From contig JAGLOH010000011.1 in NCBI GenBank assembly GCA_023139025.1, forward strand, positions 1-16,446: a DNA stretch of 16,446 nt, in the 5' to 3' direction. The position numbers and the translations under genes are program-made. The DNA comes from Candidatus Heimdallarchaeota archaeon (GTDB taxonomy: Archaea > Asgardarchaeota > Heimdallarchaeia > Heimdallarchaeales > Heimdallarchaeaceae). The notes below the pieces were generated by a model that did not search any database, was not told the DNA's origin, and saw nothing but the letters and a program-made list of their open reading frames with translations. Positions 1 to 7,659 of the stretch are shown here, piece after piece (the stretch's first letter is position 1; each line of letters begins with the position of its first letter).

Positions 1-317
1 GTTATTTGATAAAAGAGACTTGGAAGTACAAAGGGGTTATTTTAGGATTTCCAACATATGATGGTGGTCCATTTCTAAATGCTTCATATTATTTGCACCT
101 TATTAAACGAAAAGATCTAAAAGAGAGAATTGTTGGTTTCTTTGGTTCTTCTATGTGGAGTGGTAGAGCTTTAAAGCAAGCCGCTGATCAAGTTCAAGAA
201 TTAGATTGGGAAATTGTTGAACCTCTGCTAGAGTTTAAAGGTTCTCCTACAGATGAAGTCTTAGAACAAGCTAGACAACTAGGCAAAGCAGTTGCTGAAA
301 GAGTAAAATCCTCATAA
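1..317 (+). CDS. Flavodiiron protein (A-type flavoprotein), C-terminal flavodoxin domain, 5' truncated
   Basis: The frame is open to the left edge, so only about the last 104 residues are present. What is visible is the second half of a flavodoxin-like fold: a strand ending in GFPTYDGG (an FMN phosphate/ring loop region), then the GFFGSSMWSGRALKQ segment typical of the last FMN loop in flavodiiron proteins, and a terminal helix with LEQARQLGKAVAER. In that family an N-terminal di-iron metallo-beta-lactamase-like domain, here outside the window, reduces O2 or NO with electrons from FMN. The first in-frame TTG at position 6 is not a real start because the conserved fold continues upstream of it. 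A rubredoxin-like or other flavodoxin protein cannot be excluded without the N-terminal part. Two T-tracts follow the stop. Confidence 0.8.
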   Translation, partial: YLIKETWKYKGVILGFPTYDGGPFLNASYYLHLIKRKDLKERIVGFFGSSMWSGRALKQAADQVQELDWEIVEPLLEFKGSPTDEVLEQARQLGKAVAERVKSS

Positions 318-320
318 TTT

Positions 321-342
321 GCTCTATTTTTTCATTTTTTTG
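321..342 (+). terminator. T-tract terminator after flavodiiron gene
   Basis: Two runs of six and seven T (327-332 and 335-341) lie just after the stop codon at 315-317. There is no stem-loop. Runs of T on the coding strand are the usual archaeal termination signal. Confidence 0.6.
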
Positions 343-412
343 CATTACAAGCCAATAGTATTATTTCACTTAAAAATGCATTTTCTGACTAAATTAGACC
401 TACATGAAAAAC

Positions 413-446
413 ATTTTTAAAGAATTCAAATAAATAAAGACGGGGG
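413..446 (+). promoter_or_regulatory. Possible TATA element and G-rich Shine-Dalgarno for the 70-residue gene
   Basis: A TATA-like ATTTTTAAAG begins at 413. Transcription starting about 25 bases downstream would give a leader of only a few bases. A GGGGG block (442-446) ends three bases before the ATG at 450, close for a Shine-Dalgarno site. A perfect 12-base palindrome, AAAATGCATTTT (373-384), lies about 30 bases upstream of the TATA-like element. Its role is unknown. Confidence 0.35.
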
Positions 447-449
447 AAA

Positions 450-662
450 ATGTCGTATACTCCAATTAAAATAAAGAAAGAAGGTCTACCTCTTACAACT
501 GAAGTAGTCGATATCATAGTCGATGGTATGACTGACCATAACAAAGAAGTAAGAGAAGCAGCTTATTCTACTTGGGTAGCAATAGTCGAACTTGAATCAG
601 ATAAAGTTACTGATGATATGCTACATAAAATAACAAGTGCATTAAAGACTTATAGAGTCTAA
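450..662 (+). CDS. Small HEAT-repeat-like protein of unknown function
   Basis: This is a 70-residue acidic/basic mixed protein with no signal peptide, membrane segment or cysteine. The middle (about residues 20-50), including DGMTDHNKEVREAAYSTW, resembles a single HEAT helix pair in which a helix-breaking 'D...N.EVR.AA' turn precedes the second helix. One HEAT unit alone does not usually form a stable solenoid, so it may act as a dimer or as a cap on a partner; this is inference. An ATG start, an upstream G-rich ribosome-binding candidate and clear intergenic spacing on both sides support a real gene. It is convergent with the thermosome gene, 50 bases away. I do not recognise it as a named family. 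Confidence 0.6.
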   Translation: MSYTPIKIKKEGLPLTTEVVDIIVDGMTDHNKEVREAAYSTWVAIVELESDKVTDDMLHKITSALKTYRV

Positions 663-685
663 ATATTCTGTTTTAAACAATAATT

Positions 686-699
686 AAAATAAAAAAAGA
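686..699 (-). terminator. T-tract terminator of the thermosome gene
   Basis: Read on the minus strand, a run of seven T (plus-strand A at 691-697) followed by TTTT lies about 15 bases after the thermosome stop codon. No hairpin is present. Confidence 0.55.
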
Positions 700-712
700 G
701 TAGGGGGTAGGA

Positions 713-2338
713 TTAATAATCCTCGTCCATTCCACCACCAGGACCACCTGGAGGTGCTGGACCACCTGATAATTCTTTAGCTGCGATGACATCATCTATT
801 CGGAGAATCATTTCCGCAGCTTCAGCAGCACTACTGATTGCTTGTTTCTTAACTGAAATTGGTTCAAAGACATTAAGTTTGGTCATGTCATCAACTTTGG
901 ATTTGAAAGGATTCACACCATAACCATGTCCATTTTTAGCGTGTAGAACGTGTAATTCAGAAAGAACATCTATTGGATCCAATCCAGCATTTTCTGCTAA
1001 TGTTCTTGGAATAATTTCCATTGCTTTGGCAAACTTTTCGACCGCTAATTGAACTTTACTGGTTTGACCCATTGCGAAATCACCAAGTTTATGGCTAATC
1101 CTTAATTCTGGAGCACCACCACCTGGAACAACTTGCTTGTCATGAATAACTTGACGAACAACACATAAAGCATCATGAATTGCTCTGTCAGCTTCATCGA
1201 CAATCATTTCTGTTCCCCCTCTGATGATGATAGAAACAGCTTTAGGATTCTCACAACCTGTTATAAAAATCATATCATCGTCTGCAATAGATTTTTCTTC
1301 AGCAACTTTAGCTTTGCCAATGTAACCTTCAAGATCATCTAAACTTGTGGTGATTTGTGCACCAGTAGCTTTAGCTAGTTTTTCCATATCGCTTTTCTTG
1401 ATTCTTCGAACTGCACCAATTCCTTTCTTGGCTAGATAGTGTTGAATAATATCGTCAATACCTTTCTGACAAAGAACCACATTAGCGCCTGAAGCAATGA
1501 TTTTATCAGCCATTTCCTTTAACATATCATTTTCACTATCAAGAAATGCTTGGATTTGATCTGGACTAGTGATGTTAATCTTGGCATCAATTTCAGTTTT
1601 ACTTAGTTCTAAACCCTTGTCTAACAACAGAATCTTTGCATCTTCAATTTTTTTAGGCATGTCTGCATGCACGAATTCTTTGTCTAGAATAATACCGTCA
1701 ATCAATTCAGTATCAACTAAGCTTCCACCTTTTTTCTTCTGAATTTGAATATTATCAATATCAGCTACTAATTCACCATCAATGTCCTCAGTAACAGATT
1801 TTACTGCTTTAACAACGATTTCTGCAAGGGGACCCTTTTCTCCACTAACTATTTTAGAAGACATAGAAGTTTCAGCAACAGCTCTTAGGATTTTATCCTC
1901 TTCAAAGGCAACATCAATTGCCATTTCTTCCAATATCTCATCAGCTTGAAAACGAGATAATCTGTAACCTTCAATAATAGAAGTAGGATGAATATCCAAA
2001 TCTAATAATTCTTCAGCTTGTTTAAGTAATTCACCAGCAATAACTACAACAGTGGTTGTACCATCGCCTGTTTCTTGATCTTGGGTTTTAGCTAAATCAA
2101 TAACGAATTTGGCAGCAGGATGACTTACTTCGATTTCTTTAAGGATAGTTGCACCATCGTTGGTAACTGTGGTGTCTCCAAAATTATCAATGAGCATCTT
2201 ATCCATACCTTTGGGACCTAGGGCTGAACGAATAGCTTCAGAGACAGCTCTTGCTGCTGTAATGTTATTTCTCTGAGCATCTTTTCCTCTTGTCCTTTCG
2301 GTTCCTTCCTTTAGTATATAAACAGGTTGGCCGTACAT
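713..2338 (-). CDS. ths: Thermosome subunit (group II chaperonin)
   Basis: A 541-residue cytosolic ATP-dependent protein-folding chaperonin that assembles into double rings with a built-in lid. Recognisable elements are RNNITAARAVSEAIRSALGP near residues 23-42, LGPKGMDKML, the nucleotide-binding NDGATIL (D61) and GDGTTTVVV (91-99), and GGGAPE in the C-terminal equatorial part. The glycine-rich tail GGPAPPGGPGGGMDEDY is typical of archaeal thermosomes. The ATG at 2338 is preferred over an upstream in-frame TTG at 2377. It has a GAGGT Shine-Dalgarno 7 bases upstream, and a TATA box at 2396-2406 predicts a transcript start near 2374, at or inside that TTG. A single subunit gene is visible; other paralogues may lie elsewhere. 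The GTPase gene is divergent. Confidence 0.96.
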   Translation of the reverse strand: MYGQPVYILKEGTERTRGKDAQRNNITAARAVSEAIRSALGPKGMDKMLIDNFGDTTVTNDGATILKEIEVSHPAAKFVIDLAKTQDQETGDGTTTVVVIAGELLKQAEELLDLDIHPTSIIEGYRLSRFQADEILEEMAIDVAFEEDKILRAVAETSMSSKIVSGEKGPLAEIVVKAVKSVTEDIDGELVADIDNIQIQKKKGGSLVDTELIDGIILDKEFVHADMPKKIEDAKILLLDKGLELSKTEIDAKINITSPDQIQAFLDSENDMLKEMADKIIASGANVVLCQKGIDDIIQHYLAKKGIGAVRRIKKSDMEKLAKATGAQITTSLDDLEGYIGKAKVAEEKSIADDDMIFITGCENPKAVSIIIRGGTEMIVDEADRAIHDALCVVRQVIHDKQVVPGGGAPELRISHKLGDFAMGQTSKVQLAVEKFAKAMEIIPRTLAENAGLDPIDVLSELHVLHAKNGHGYGVNPFKSKVDDMTKLNVFEPISVKKQAISSAAEAAEMILRIDDVIAAKELSGGPAPPGGPGGGMDEDY

Positions 2339-2605
2339 TTTCTTAACCTCAGTTAATTTTAATTGTCTATTGAACAAGAAATTTGTCTATTCATTGATAT
2401 ATAACTCTTGCTGTCTTGAAAAAAATTCTTAAAGCTTAAAATTGTCGTTTTACATATCTTTTGAATGCTCACAAACAATTGACAATATTCTTTAAACTCT
2501 TTTTTACCTATCTGCAAATATTTTTAAGAGTTAGAATGAATATATTACATGGGGTTTTCTGAAGATTCGTAATTGTCTAATGAATCAGAGCAGAAGTGAA
2601 TAATA
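2339..2605. promoter_or_regulatory. Divergent thermosome/GTPase control region with repeated ATTGTC words
   Basis: This 267-base region separates two divergent genes and holds no ORF or RNA gene that I can support. The word ATTGTC occurs at 2362, 2441 and 2572 on plus and at 2481-2486 on minus. A near copy, TTTGTC, lies at 2382. TTGTCTATT is repeated 20 bases apart (2363 and 2383), and TTGTCTAATGAA at 2573 resembles the copy at 2363. Two TATA-like elements for the GTPase gene are visible on plus, AAATATTTTTAA (2516-2527) and GAATATATTAC (2538-2548). The repeats could be operator sites, but no regulator is identified. Confidence 0.4.
2396..2406 (-). promoter_or_regulatory. TATA box of the thermosome gene
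   Basis: On the minus strand the sequence is AGTTATATATC. It lies about 60 bases upstream of the ATG, leaving a leader of roughly 35 bases that carries the Shine-Dalgarno. This placement argues against the TTG at 2377 as start. Confidence 0.6.
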
Positions 2606-3586
2606 TTGTTGGAGTCAAATCAAGGTAATGAATGGGTAACATCCTCTAGAGATCTATCCGTCTCAATTGCAGGTCTAGATGGCGTTGGTAAAACAGCTAT
2701 AGTTAACAAATTATTGAGTGATGAAGTTACAGAAACCTATTCAACTTATGGCATTAATCAGGAAATTGTTAAAGTAAATGGATTAAATTTAGGTTTAACT
2801 GACCTCGGTGGAAAGGAGCCTTTTAGAAACTCACTATGGCAAAGCTATATCTCTCGATCAGACGCTTTGATTTATGTTGTTGATGCCACAAAAGAAGAAA
2901 AGATTGATGAGTCAAAACAATGGTTTGTCCGTGCTCTTAAGTGGATCAAGAAAGAATCTCCTGTGTTAGTTCTTATCAATACCTGGGATCAACCTATTAA
3001 CGAAGAAGTAATTAAATCCATCAATGAAATTTTCCAAAGTTCAACAGAAGAACACACCATTGATTTTCTTTCTATTTCACCTATAACTGGTAAGAATCTC
3101 AACAAAACAGTAGACTGGTTAGCAAATACCATTATTTCTAGTTTGATAAGTGCAGGAATAACGGTTGACTATTTCGTCGCTTACATCAAAACAGAGCAAG
3201 GTATGGTGGAAGCCCGTATTAGGACAGCTGACGACAAAGTTCTAGATAAAGGATTATTTCCAGTAATTAGGTACAAGTTTGCTTCAGGAGATGAATCTGT
3301 ACTTGAATATATGCGGATTGGAGGACGACAAGTTATCACAGCTGCTGATAGTCAAACTTCTTGTTGGTTAGTAACAACTAAAAGTGAAGAGTTTAAAGGA
3401 ACTAATCTGCTGATGAAACTTCTAACTGAATTTATAAAAGAAATTCATGGTTTACGTGTTAAAAAAGGAACTAATTTGTCTGAATCAGATTTAACTAGCT
3501 ATCTTGTGAAATATATGATTGATAACCAAACATTCTGGTCTGAAACACAACAACCTATGTTTGAAATCACGGTTATTGATGAATAA
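2606..3586 (+). CDS. Arf/Rag-like small GTPase with C-terminal longin/roadblock-like domain
   Basis: A 326-residue two-part protein. The N-terminal GTPase domain (about 17-180) shows the P-loop GLDGVGKT (23-30), a switch I threonine in TYGIN (T47), DLGGK (66-70), NTWD in the guanine-specificity position (125-128) and SPI (158-160). The layout is Arf-like, but K70 stands where Arf proteins have the catalytic Gln, and T126 replaces the usual Lys of NKxD. Residues 186-285 form a second domain, predicted by eye as two strands, a helix, three strands and a long helix (TNLLMKLLTEFIKEI), as in longin or roadblock folds. That arrangement and the length recall eukaryotic Rag/Gtr GTPases. The start is TTG (2606, or the adjacent TTG at 2609). 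No ATG precedes the P-loop, an in-frame stop lies at 2597-2599, and AGAAGTGA upstream resembles a Shine-Dalgarno. There is no lipidation motif or signal peptide. Confidence 0.85.
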   Translation: MLESNQGNEWVTSSRDLSVSIAGLDGVGKTAIVNKLLSDEVTETYSTYGINQEIVKVNGLNLGLTDLGGKEPFRNSLWQSYISRSDALIYVVDATKEEKIDESKQWFVRALKWIKKESPVLVLINTWDQPINEEVIKSINEIFQSSTEEHTIDFLSISPITGKNLNKTVDWLANTIISSLISAGITVDYFVAYIKTEQGMVEARIRTADDKVLDKGLFPVIRYKFASGDESVLEYMRIGGRQVITAADSQTSCWLVTTKSEEFKGTNLLMKLLTEFIKEIHGLRVKKGTNLSESDLTSYLVKYMIDNQTFWSETQQPMFEITVIDE

Positions 3587-3612
3587 GCCAGAAATTCTCT
3601 TGAACAAAATTG

Positions 3613-3623
3613 TTAAATATTTT
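3613..3623 (+). promoter_or_regulatory. TATA-like element of hisS
   Basis: TTAAATATTTT is centred about 32 bases before the ATG at 3650. This predicts a nearly leaderless transcript, and there is no Shine-Dalgarno near the start. Confidence 0.45.
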
Positions 3624-3649
3624 TCATTTTAACTATATCTGATTATATC

Positions 3650-5146
3650 ATGGATTCCGAACTCAAAGAGATACTTAAAGGCATAAAAGGAAATAGAGAT
3701 TTCTATCCAGAGGATTATGCTGAATATAAGGTGATATTCGATGCTATGCATAATATATCAAAGCAATTTGGATATGAGTTATATGAAGGGCCCATTTTAG
3801 AATATGCTAAACTAATTGAATACAAATCGGGCCAAAATCTTGCTACAGAGACATATAGATTACTGGACAGAGAAAAGCGTAAACTGGTTCTTCGTCCTGA
3901 GATGACCCCTTCTTTAGCCAGATTAATAGTCAATCAGCATCAAAGATATCCTAAACCAATTCGATGGTATTGTCTCCCTAGAGTTTTCAGAGATGAGACT
4001 CCCCAGAGAGGAAGAGTGAAGGAACATTTTCAACTCAATGCTGATATTATAGGTGTAAATCATCCCGCAGCAGATGCAGAAATAATTGCTTTAACTACAA
4101 GCATTATCAAAACAGCTGGATTAAAAGATGAAGAATTTGTTTGTGTAATTAATAGTCGAGAGCTTCTCCAAAGCTATTTGGAATTTCTTGATATTAAGAA
4201 GAAGGAAGAAGTTATCAGAATTATTGATGCCAAAGGAAAATATGTTCAGAACGCAATTGAAGCTGATTTGATAAAAAAAGGTTTCAAATCTTCTGAGTCT
4301 AAGGTTCTTGCACAGCAATTTCGAACTATCTGGCAACAAGATCCAAGAAAGGAGAAGAACTATCCTGATATAGAAAGCAAATCTGACTTGGCACAATATC
4401 TTGATAAATTGATGATAATTGAAGAAGAAGAAGTTAAAGCTGCTTTAGAGAGCATTGGTCTTAGTGCAGAACAGATCTCCAAGGTATATGATTTTACTTT
4501 AATCAAAGGAATTCCTCAAGATGTTATTGTAGCTCTGAAATCTCTAGAAGTAGGTGATAGGGTTAAACTTGCCATAGAGAATATGGAAGAGTTAGCAACC
4601 TATCTAGAATCTTTTGATGTTATTAAAAACTGTGAATTTGATATGTCAATAGCTCGGGGTTTGGACTACTACACTGGGGTGGTATATGAATTTCTAGACA
4701 GAACAGGTTCAGTTGCTAGAGCAATAGCTGGAGGCGGAAGATATGATCAACTTGTTGAAAGTTTTGGCGGTGGAAAAATTCCTGCAACAGGAATAGGAAT
4801 GGGTGAAACGGTGCTTCATTCCATTTTGAAGAAATTAAACAGGTTTCCCTCTTACAAGCATCCCGCTGAGATTTACGTTGCAGCTATTTCAGAAGATGTT
4901 ATAACAGCTGCTGCAAAAATTGCTCGGGATTTACGAAAAGACTTTTCTGTGGTCTTCAACCCTTTTGGGTGGAAGCTTTCAAGACAACTAGAGGATGCAG
5001 GAAACAGAAATGTGCCAAATATGATTATTATAGGAAAGAGAGACTTAGATGAAGATAAAGTCACTCTTAGAGATATGAAATCTGGAGAACAAATTACAGT
5101 ATTGATTTCAAAATTAAAAGAGGAATTAGACGCAAAAATAAGCTAA
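3650..5146 (+). CDS. hisS: Histidyl-tRNA synthetase
   Basis: A 498-residue class II synthetase that charges tRNA-His. GNRDFYPED opens the catalytic domain, LRPEMTPSLARL (81-92) precedes motif 2, and motif 2 is RVFRDETPQRGRVKEHFQLN (111-130). The two HisRS signatures are present: ARGLDYYTG (335-343) and AGGGRYDQL (360-368). The C-terminal anticodon-binding domain runs from about 405 to 495. It is longer than the common 420-450 residues, mainly because of the insertion between about 150 and 325. Motif 3 reads GIGMGETVL (381-389), so the arginine expected after the last glycine of GxGxGxER is absent. This may be a lineage trait and not a defect, since everything else is intact. It stands alone between two short intergenic gaps. 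Confidence 0.95.
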   Translation: MDSELKEILKGIKGNRDFYPEDYAEYKVIFDAMHNISKQFGYELYEGPILEYAKLIEYKSGQNLATETYRLLDREKRKLVLRPEMTPSLARLIVNQHQRYPKPIRWYCLPRVFRDETPQRGRVKEHFQLNADIIGVNHPAADAEIIALTTSIIKTAGLKDEEFVCVINSRELLQSYLEFLDIKKKEEVIRIIDAKGKYVQNAIEADLIKKGFKSSESKVLAQQFRTIWQQDPRKEKNYPDIESKSDLAQYLDKLMIIEEEEVKAALESIGLSAEQISKVYDFTLIKGIPQDVIVALKSLEVGDRVKLAIENMEELATYLESFDVIKNCEFDMSIARGLDYYTGVVYEFLDRTGSVARAIAGGGRYDQLVESFGGGKIPATGIGMGETVLHSILKKLNRFPSYKHPAEIYVAAISEDVITAAAKIARDLRKDFSVVFNPFGWKLSRQLEDAGNRNVPNMIIIGKRDLDEDKVTLRDMKSGEQITVLISKLKEELDAKIS

Positions 5147-5183
5147 TTTCTCATCTCTAATTTTTAAGCCTTCAAACAAAACA

Positions 5184-5205
5184 GATTTATTTATTTTAGG
5201 GAATT
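5184..5205 (+). promoter_or_regulatory. TATA-like element and AGGGA ahead of the 530-residue gene
   Basis: GATTTATTTATTTTA (5184-5198) is the only TATA-like stretch between hisS and the next gene. AGGGA (5198-5202) lies 10 bases before the ATG at 5213 and directly against the TTG at 5204. Both facts favour the ATG, weakly. A TTTTT run at 5160-5165 may end hisS. Confidence 0.35.
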
Positions 5206-5212
5206 GCTATCA

Positions 5213-6805
5213 ATGACAGTTGGCCTTCATAATTATTTGAAAGGAATAAACCTCGACGAATTCGTTGTCAATGTAAAGGACAGGAGCAAATTTGAAAAAA
5301 TTCTCACCCATCTTGGATTAGACTCTAACTTTTCATTAGAGAAGTTTGTTGAACATCTATTATATGAGAGTAAATTATTCCTTAACAAAGAAAAACGCAA
5401 AGAAGCCTTGATTATATTGAAAGCTACCAAACCCTTACTTAATCTGGTTCCTAAGTATTTGAGCGCATTCTTTTATCTCACTTTAACTGATTCATTTCTT
5501 CTAGCTAATGATTTTGAGGGAGCAACAAAATCTGTTAATCGTGCAAATTCTATAGCTGAAGAGCTGAATGAACCTAGGCTTAAAGTAAGAGTTCTAAATC
5601 TCATGTTTGTTATTAATAGAACTGTTTTGAAGGACAAAGCTGTAGAATTTTTGCTTAAATCTAAGGAAATCTCTGAAAGAAATGATTTCTATGAGAACAT
5701 AGTCTTTTGTGATGTTAATATTGGTTTAATGCACCTTTTCAAAAAAGAATACAGCAAAGCTGTTGAATATTGTTCATATGTATTTGATCTCATTACAACA
5801 AAGAAATATCCTAATAATAAGTTGATTATGCCTGCTGATTATTTTCTTCAGATCTTCTCTGAAAGCCCAGAACTTGTTGCTAATCATAAGAACCAAGATA
5901 TGATTTTGAAAGGTGTCACTGTTGTACTTAAAACTATCAAGCAATTCAAATCAGATTATGAAGCAACCAGAAGACTTTCAATACTTGTAAGTTTTCTGAA
6001 ACTTTCTGAAAACTTAGCTGAACGCTCTCTGAAAGAAATTGATTTGTTTATTGAGAATCTACCCAAGGATAAAAGATCTCTTTATTACTATGGAATTGCA
6101 AATGGAATAGCCAATTTCAAGGATTATAAAGTGTCACTTGCTTATTTCGAGAAAGCAATACGTCAAATGAAAAACCTGAAAGATGAGGAACAAAGAAGAA
6201 TAAGGAAAAATCATGCATATACTCTTTCTATCATTATGGGAACTTTAATGGTTTACGATTTGGAGACTTCACCACAAACATCTCAAAGGCTTAAAGGGTT
6301 AAGAATTAAGACAAATGAAGATAATCTCATTGGGAAAAAAGGTAAGCAAATTAATTTTAGAAATTCAGTAAGTGATTCAGATGCGGTTTTTGGTGTTAAA
6401 AGAGATTTTTTGGAGAAAAAATTACTCAACAGTATTAAGAATCAGTATACACAACGAGAAATAGTTACAGGCTTTTCATATCAGAACAGCAGAGACGACA
6501 TCTTGAATCATTTGGAGATGTTTGCAATAAATGCACTAAACCAGAAAGATGAATTAGTATCACTTCTCTTAGTGGGTACAACAATTAGCGAAAAAGACTC
6601 AAAGAAGAAGAAGCGTACTTTTACAGGATACCAAATTCTAGGACATAGGGTACCTAAATCAATATTAGATACAAAACACTTCGAAGATTTTGATATAAAA
6701 TTCCTCTATGATTTAGTCACTGCTCCACAAAAGTTTAAACAAATTGAGATTATAACTCCACATAAATCCTTAGAAACAGACTATAAAAGAATTCTAAGCA
6801 AATAG
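5213..6805 (+). CDS. Helical-repeat (TPR-like) protein of unknown function
   Basis: A 530-residue predicted cytosolic protein. The first two thirds are helix pairs with degenerate TPR character, for example KEALIILKATKPLL, FEGATKSVNRANSIAEEL, YSKAVEYCSYVFDL and FKDYKVSLAYFEKAIRQM, the last being the clearest TPR unit. From about residue 390 a different C-terminal region begins (FGVKRDFLEKKLLNSI onward). It is rich in Lys and Leu and contains a basic KKKKR stretch, and I cannot assign it. No catalytic motif, membrane segment or signal peptide is visible. TPR solenoids usually bind partner proteins. The ATG at 5213 is preferred over a TTG three codons upstream. The gene converges on another TPR gene with only three bases between the stop codons. 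Confidence 0.8.
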   Translation: MTVGLHNYLKGINLDEFVVNVKDRSKFEKILTHLGLDSNFSLEKFVEHLLYESKLFLNKEKRKEALIILKATKPLLNLVPKYLSAFFYLTLTDSFLLANDFEGATKSVNRANSIAEELNEPRLKVRVLNLMFVINRTVLKDKAVEFLLKSKEISERNDFYENIVFCDVNIGLMHLFKKEYSKAVEYCSYVFDLITTKKYPNNKLIMPADYFLQIFSESPELVANHKNQDMILKGVTVVLKTIKQFKSDYEATRRLSILVSFLKLSENLAERSLKEIDLFIENLPKDKRSLYYYGIANGIANFKDYKVSLAYFEKAIRQMKNLKDEEQRRIRKNHAYTLSIIMGTLMVYDLETSPQTSQRLKGLRIKTNEDNLIGKKGKQINFRNSVSDSDAVFGVKRDFLEKKLLNSIKNQYTQREIVTGFSYQNSRDDILNHLEMFAINALNQKDELVSLLLVGTTISEKDSKKKKRTFTGYQILGHRVPKSILDTKHFEDFDIKFLYDLVTAPQKFKQIEIITPHKSLETDYKRILSK

Positions 6806-6808
6806 AAC

Positions 6809-7606
6809 TCAATTGAACATTGTTAGAATTGTTTTTTTGAGTTGATTTATTTTCTCAGTTGAATATTGAAAATTCTTCATTTCATCTATAGCTTTGAACA
6901 TGTAGTCCTTAGCTTTTGATTTCTTGTCCAATTCAAAAAACACTCTCCCAATTAAAATAGATAATGCGATGATTTGATCTTTGTCTTTCTGCTTCTTGAA
7001 ATGATTCAGAGCATTTTGGAAGACTTTTAAAGATTCTTCATATTTGGTTTGGGATACTAATAAGTGCCCTAAATCATTTTCTACTTCAGCTTTTTTATCA
7101 AGTACTTTAATTTTCTTATAAATTTCAATCGCTTTTTTGTATGCGTTAACGGCTCTTGCAGGATAGGCAGAATATTCAATTAAATCTGTTTGATAGGTAA
7201 GAGCAAGTTCTTTCCAGGAATCACCAAGTTTTTCTAAATCGCTCAAATTAGTAAAAATATCAGTGGCTTTAGCTAAGTACTGTTTGCTTTTTTTAAATTC
7301 TCCTTCTTCTCGGTAAATTTCTCCTAGAAGAAGAGCGCATTCGCCTATTTTTTGTGAATGATCCAATTCCTGGAATCTGCTTATAGCTAATGAATAAAAC
7401 TGACGAGCTTGTGAAAACTGATTTATGTTGAAGTAAGCTGTACCTAATAATAATAATGTCTCGGCTGATTGCCCTTTGTTACCAATTGAGGAAAAAATCT
7501 CTTGGGCATATATGAGGTCCTTAATACAATTTTGAAAGTCCCCCTCTTGAAAATCTTTTTGTCCTCGAACAAAGAAATAATTCGCATTAGTCTCTTGATC
7601 TTTCAT
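6809..7606 (-). CDS. TPR-repeat protein
   Basis: 265 residues made almost entirely of about six tetratricopeptide repeats (roughly 7-40, 47-80, 87-120, 127-168, 173-206 and 211-244). The diagnostic pattern is seen in GDFQNCIKDLIYAQEIF, NQFSQARQFYSLAISRF, GEFKKSKQYLAKATDIF, PARAVNAYKKAIEIY and TKYEESLKVFQNALNHF. There is no signal peptide, membrane segment or enzymatic motif, so a soluble protein-binding scaffold is the likely role. The fourth repeat is longer and contains an insertion (QTDLIEYSAYP). The ATG is supported by an AGGGGT Shine-Dalgarno 7 bases upstream and a strong TATA element. The partner is unknown. Confidence 0.88.
   Translation of the reverse strand: MKDQETNANYFFVRGQKDFQEGDFQNCIKDLIYAQEIFSSIGNKGQSAETLLLLGTAYFNINQFSQARQFYSLAISRFQELDHSQKIGECALLLGEIYREEGEFKKSKQYLAKATDIFTNLSDLEKLGDSWKELALTYQTDLIEYSAYPARAVNAYKKAIEIYKKIKVLDKKAEVENDLGHLLVSQTKYEESLKVFQNALNHFKKQKDKDQIIALSILIGRVFFELDKKSKAKDYMFKAIDEMKNFQYSTEKINQLKKTILTMFN
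6829..6838 (+). terminator. T-tract terminator of the 530-residue gene, inside the opposing gene
   Basis: A run of seven T (6832-6838) is the first good plus-strand termination signal after the stop at 6803-6805. It lies within the 3' coding end of the convergent TPR gene, so the two transcripts should overlap by about 30 bases. Confidence 0.45.
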
Positions 7607-7659
7607 AATGGGAACCCCTAGCCACTACAATAATTCTTCCTAAGCAAGTACAGCCTACT

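Noticed and set aside
2339..2377. Thermosome start at upstream in-frame TTG (2377).
   Set aside because: It lies at or before the predicted transcript start from the TATA box at 2396-2406. The ATG at 2338 has a GAGGT ribosome-binding site, and the family N-terminus begins there.
2339..2605. tRNA or other structured RNA in the longest intergenic gap.
   Set aside because: No cloverleaf, T-loop GTTCRA pattern or paired stems of useful length were found.
4121..4396. Minus-strand open frame of about 90 codons inside hisS.
   Set aside because: It lies antisense within a clearly conserved gene, has low-complexity composition and no promoter or family features. The same holds for other open frames opposite real genes, such as 8237-8925 and 10742-10960.
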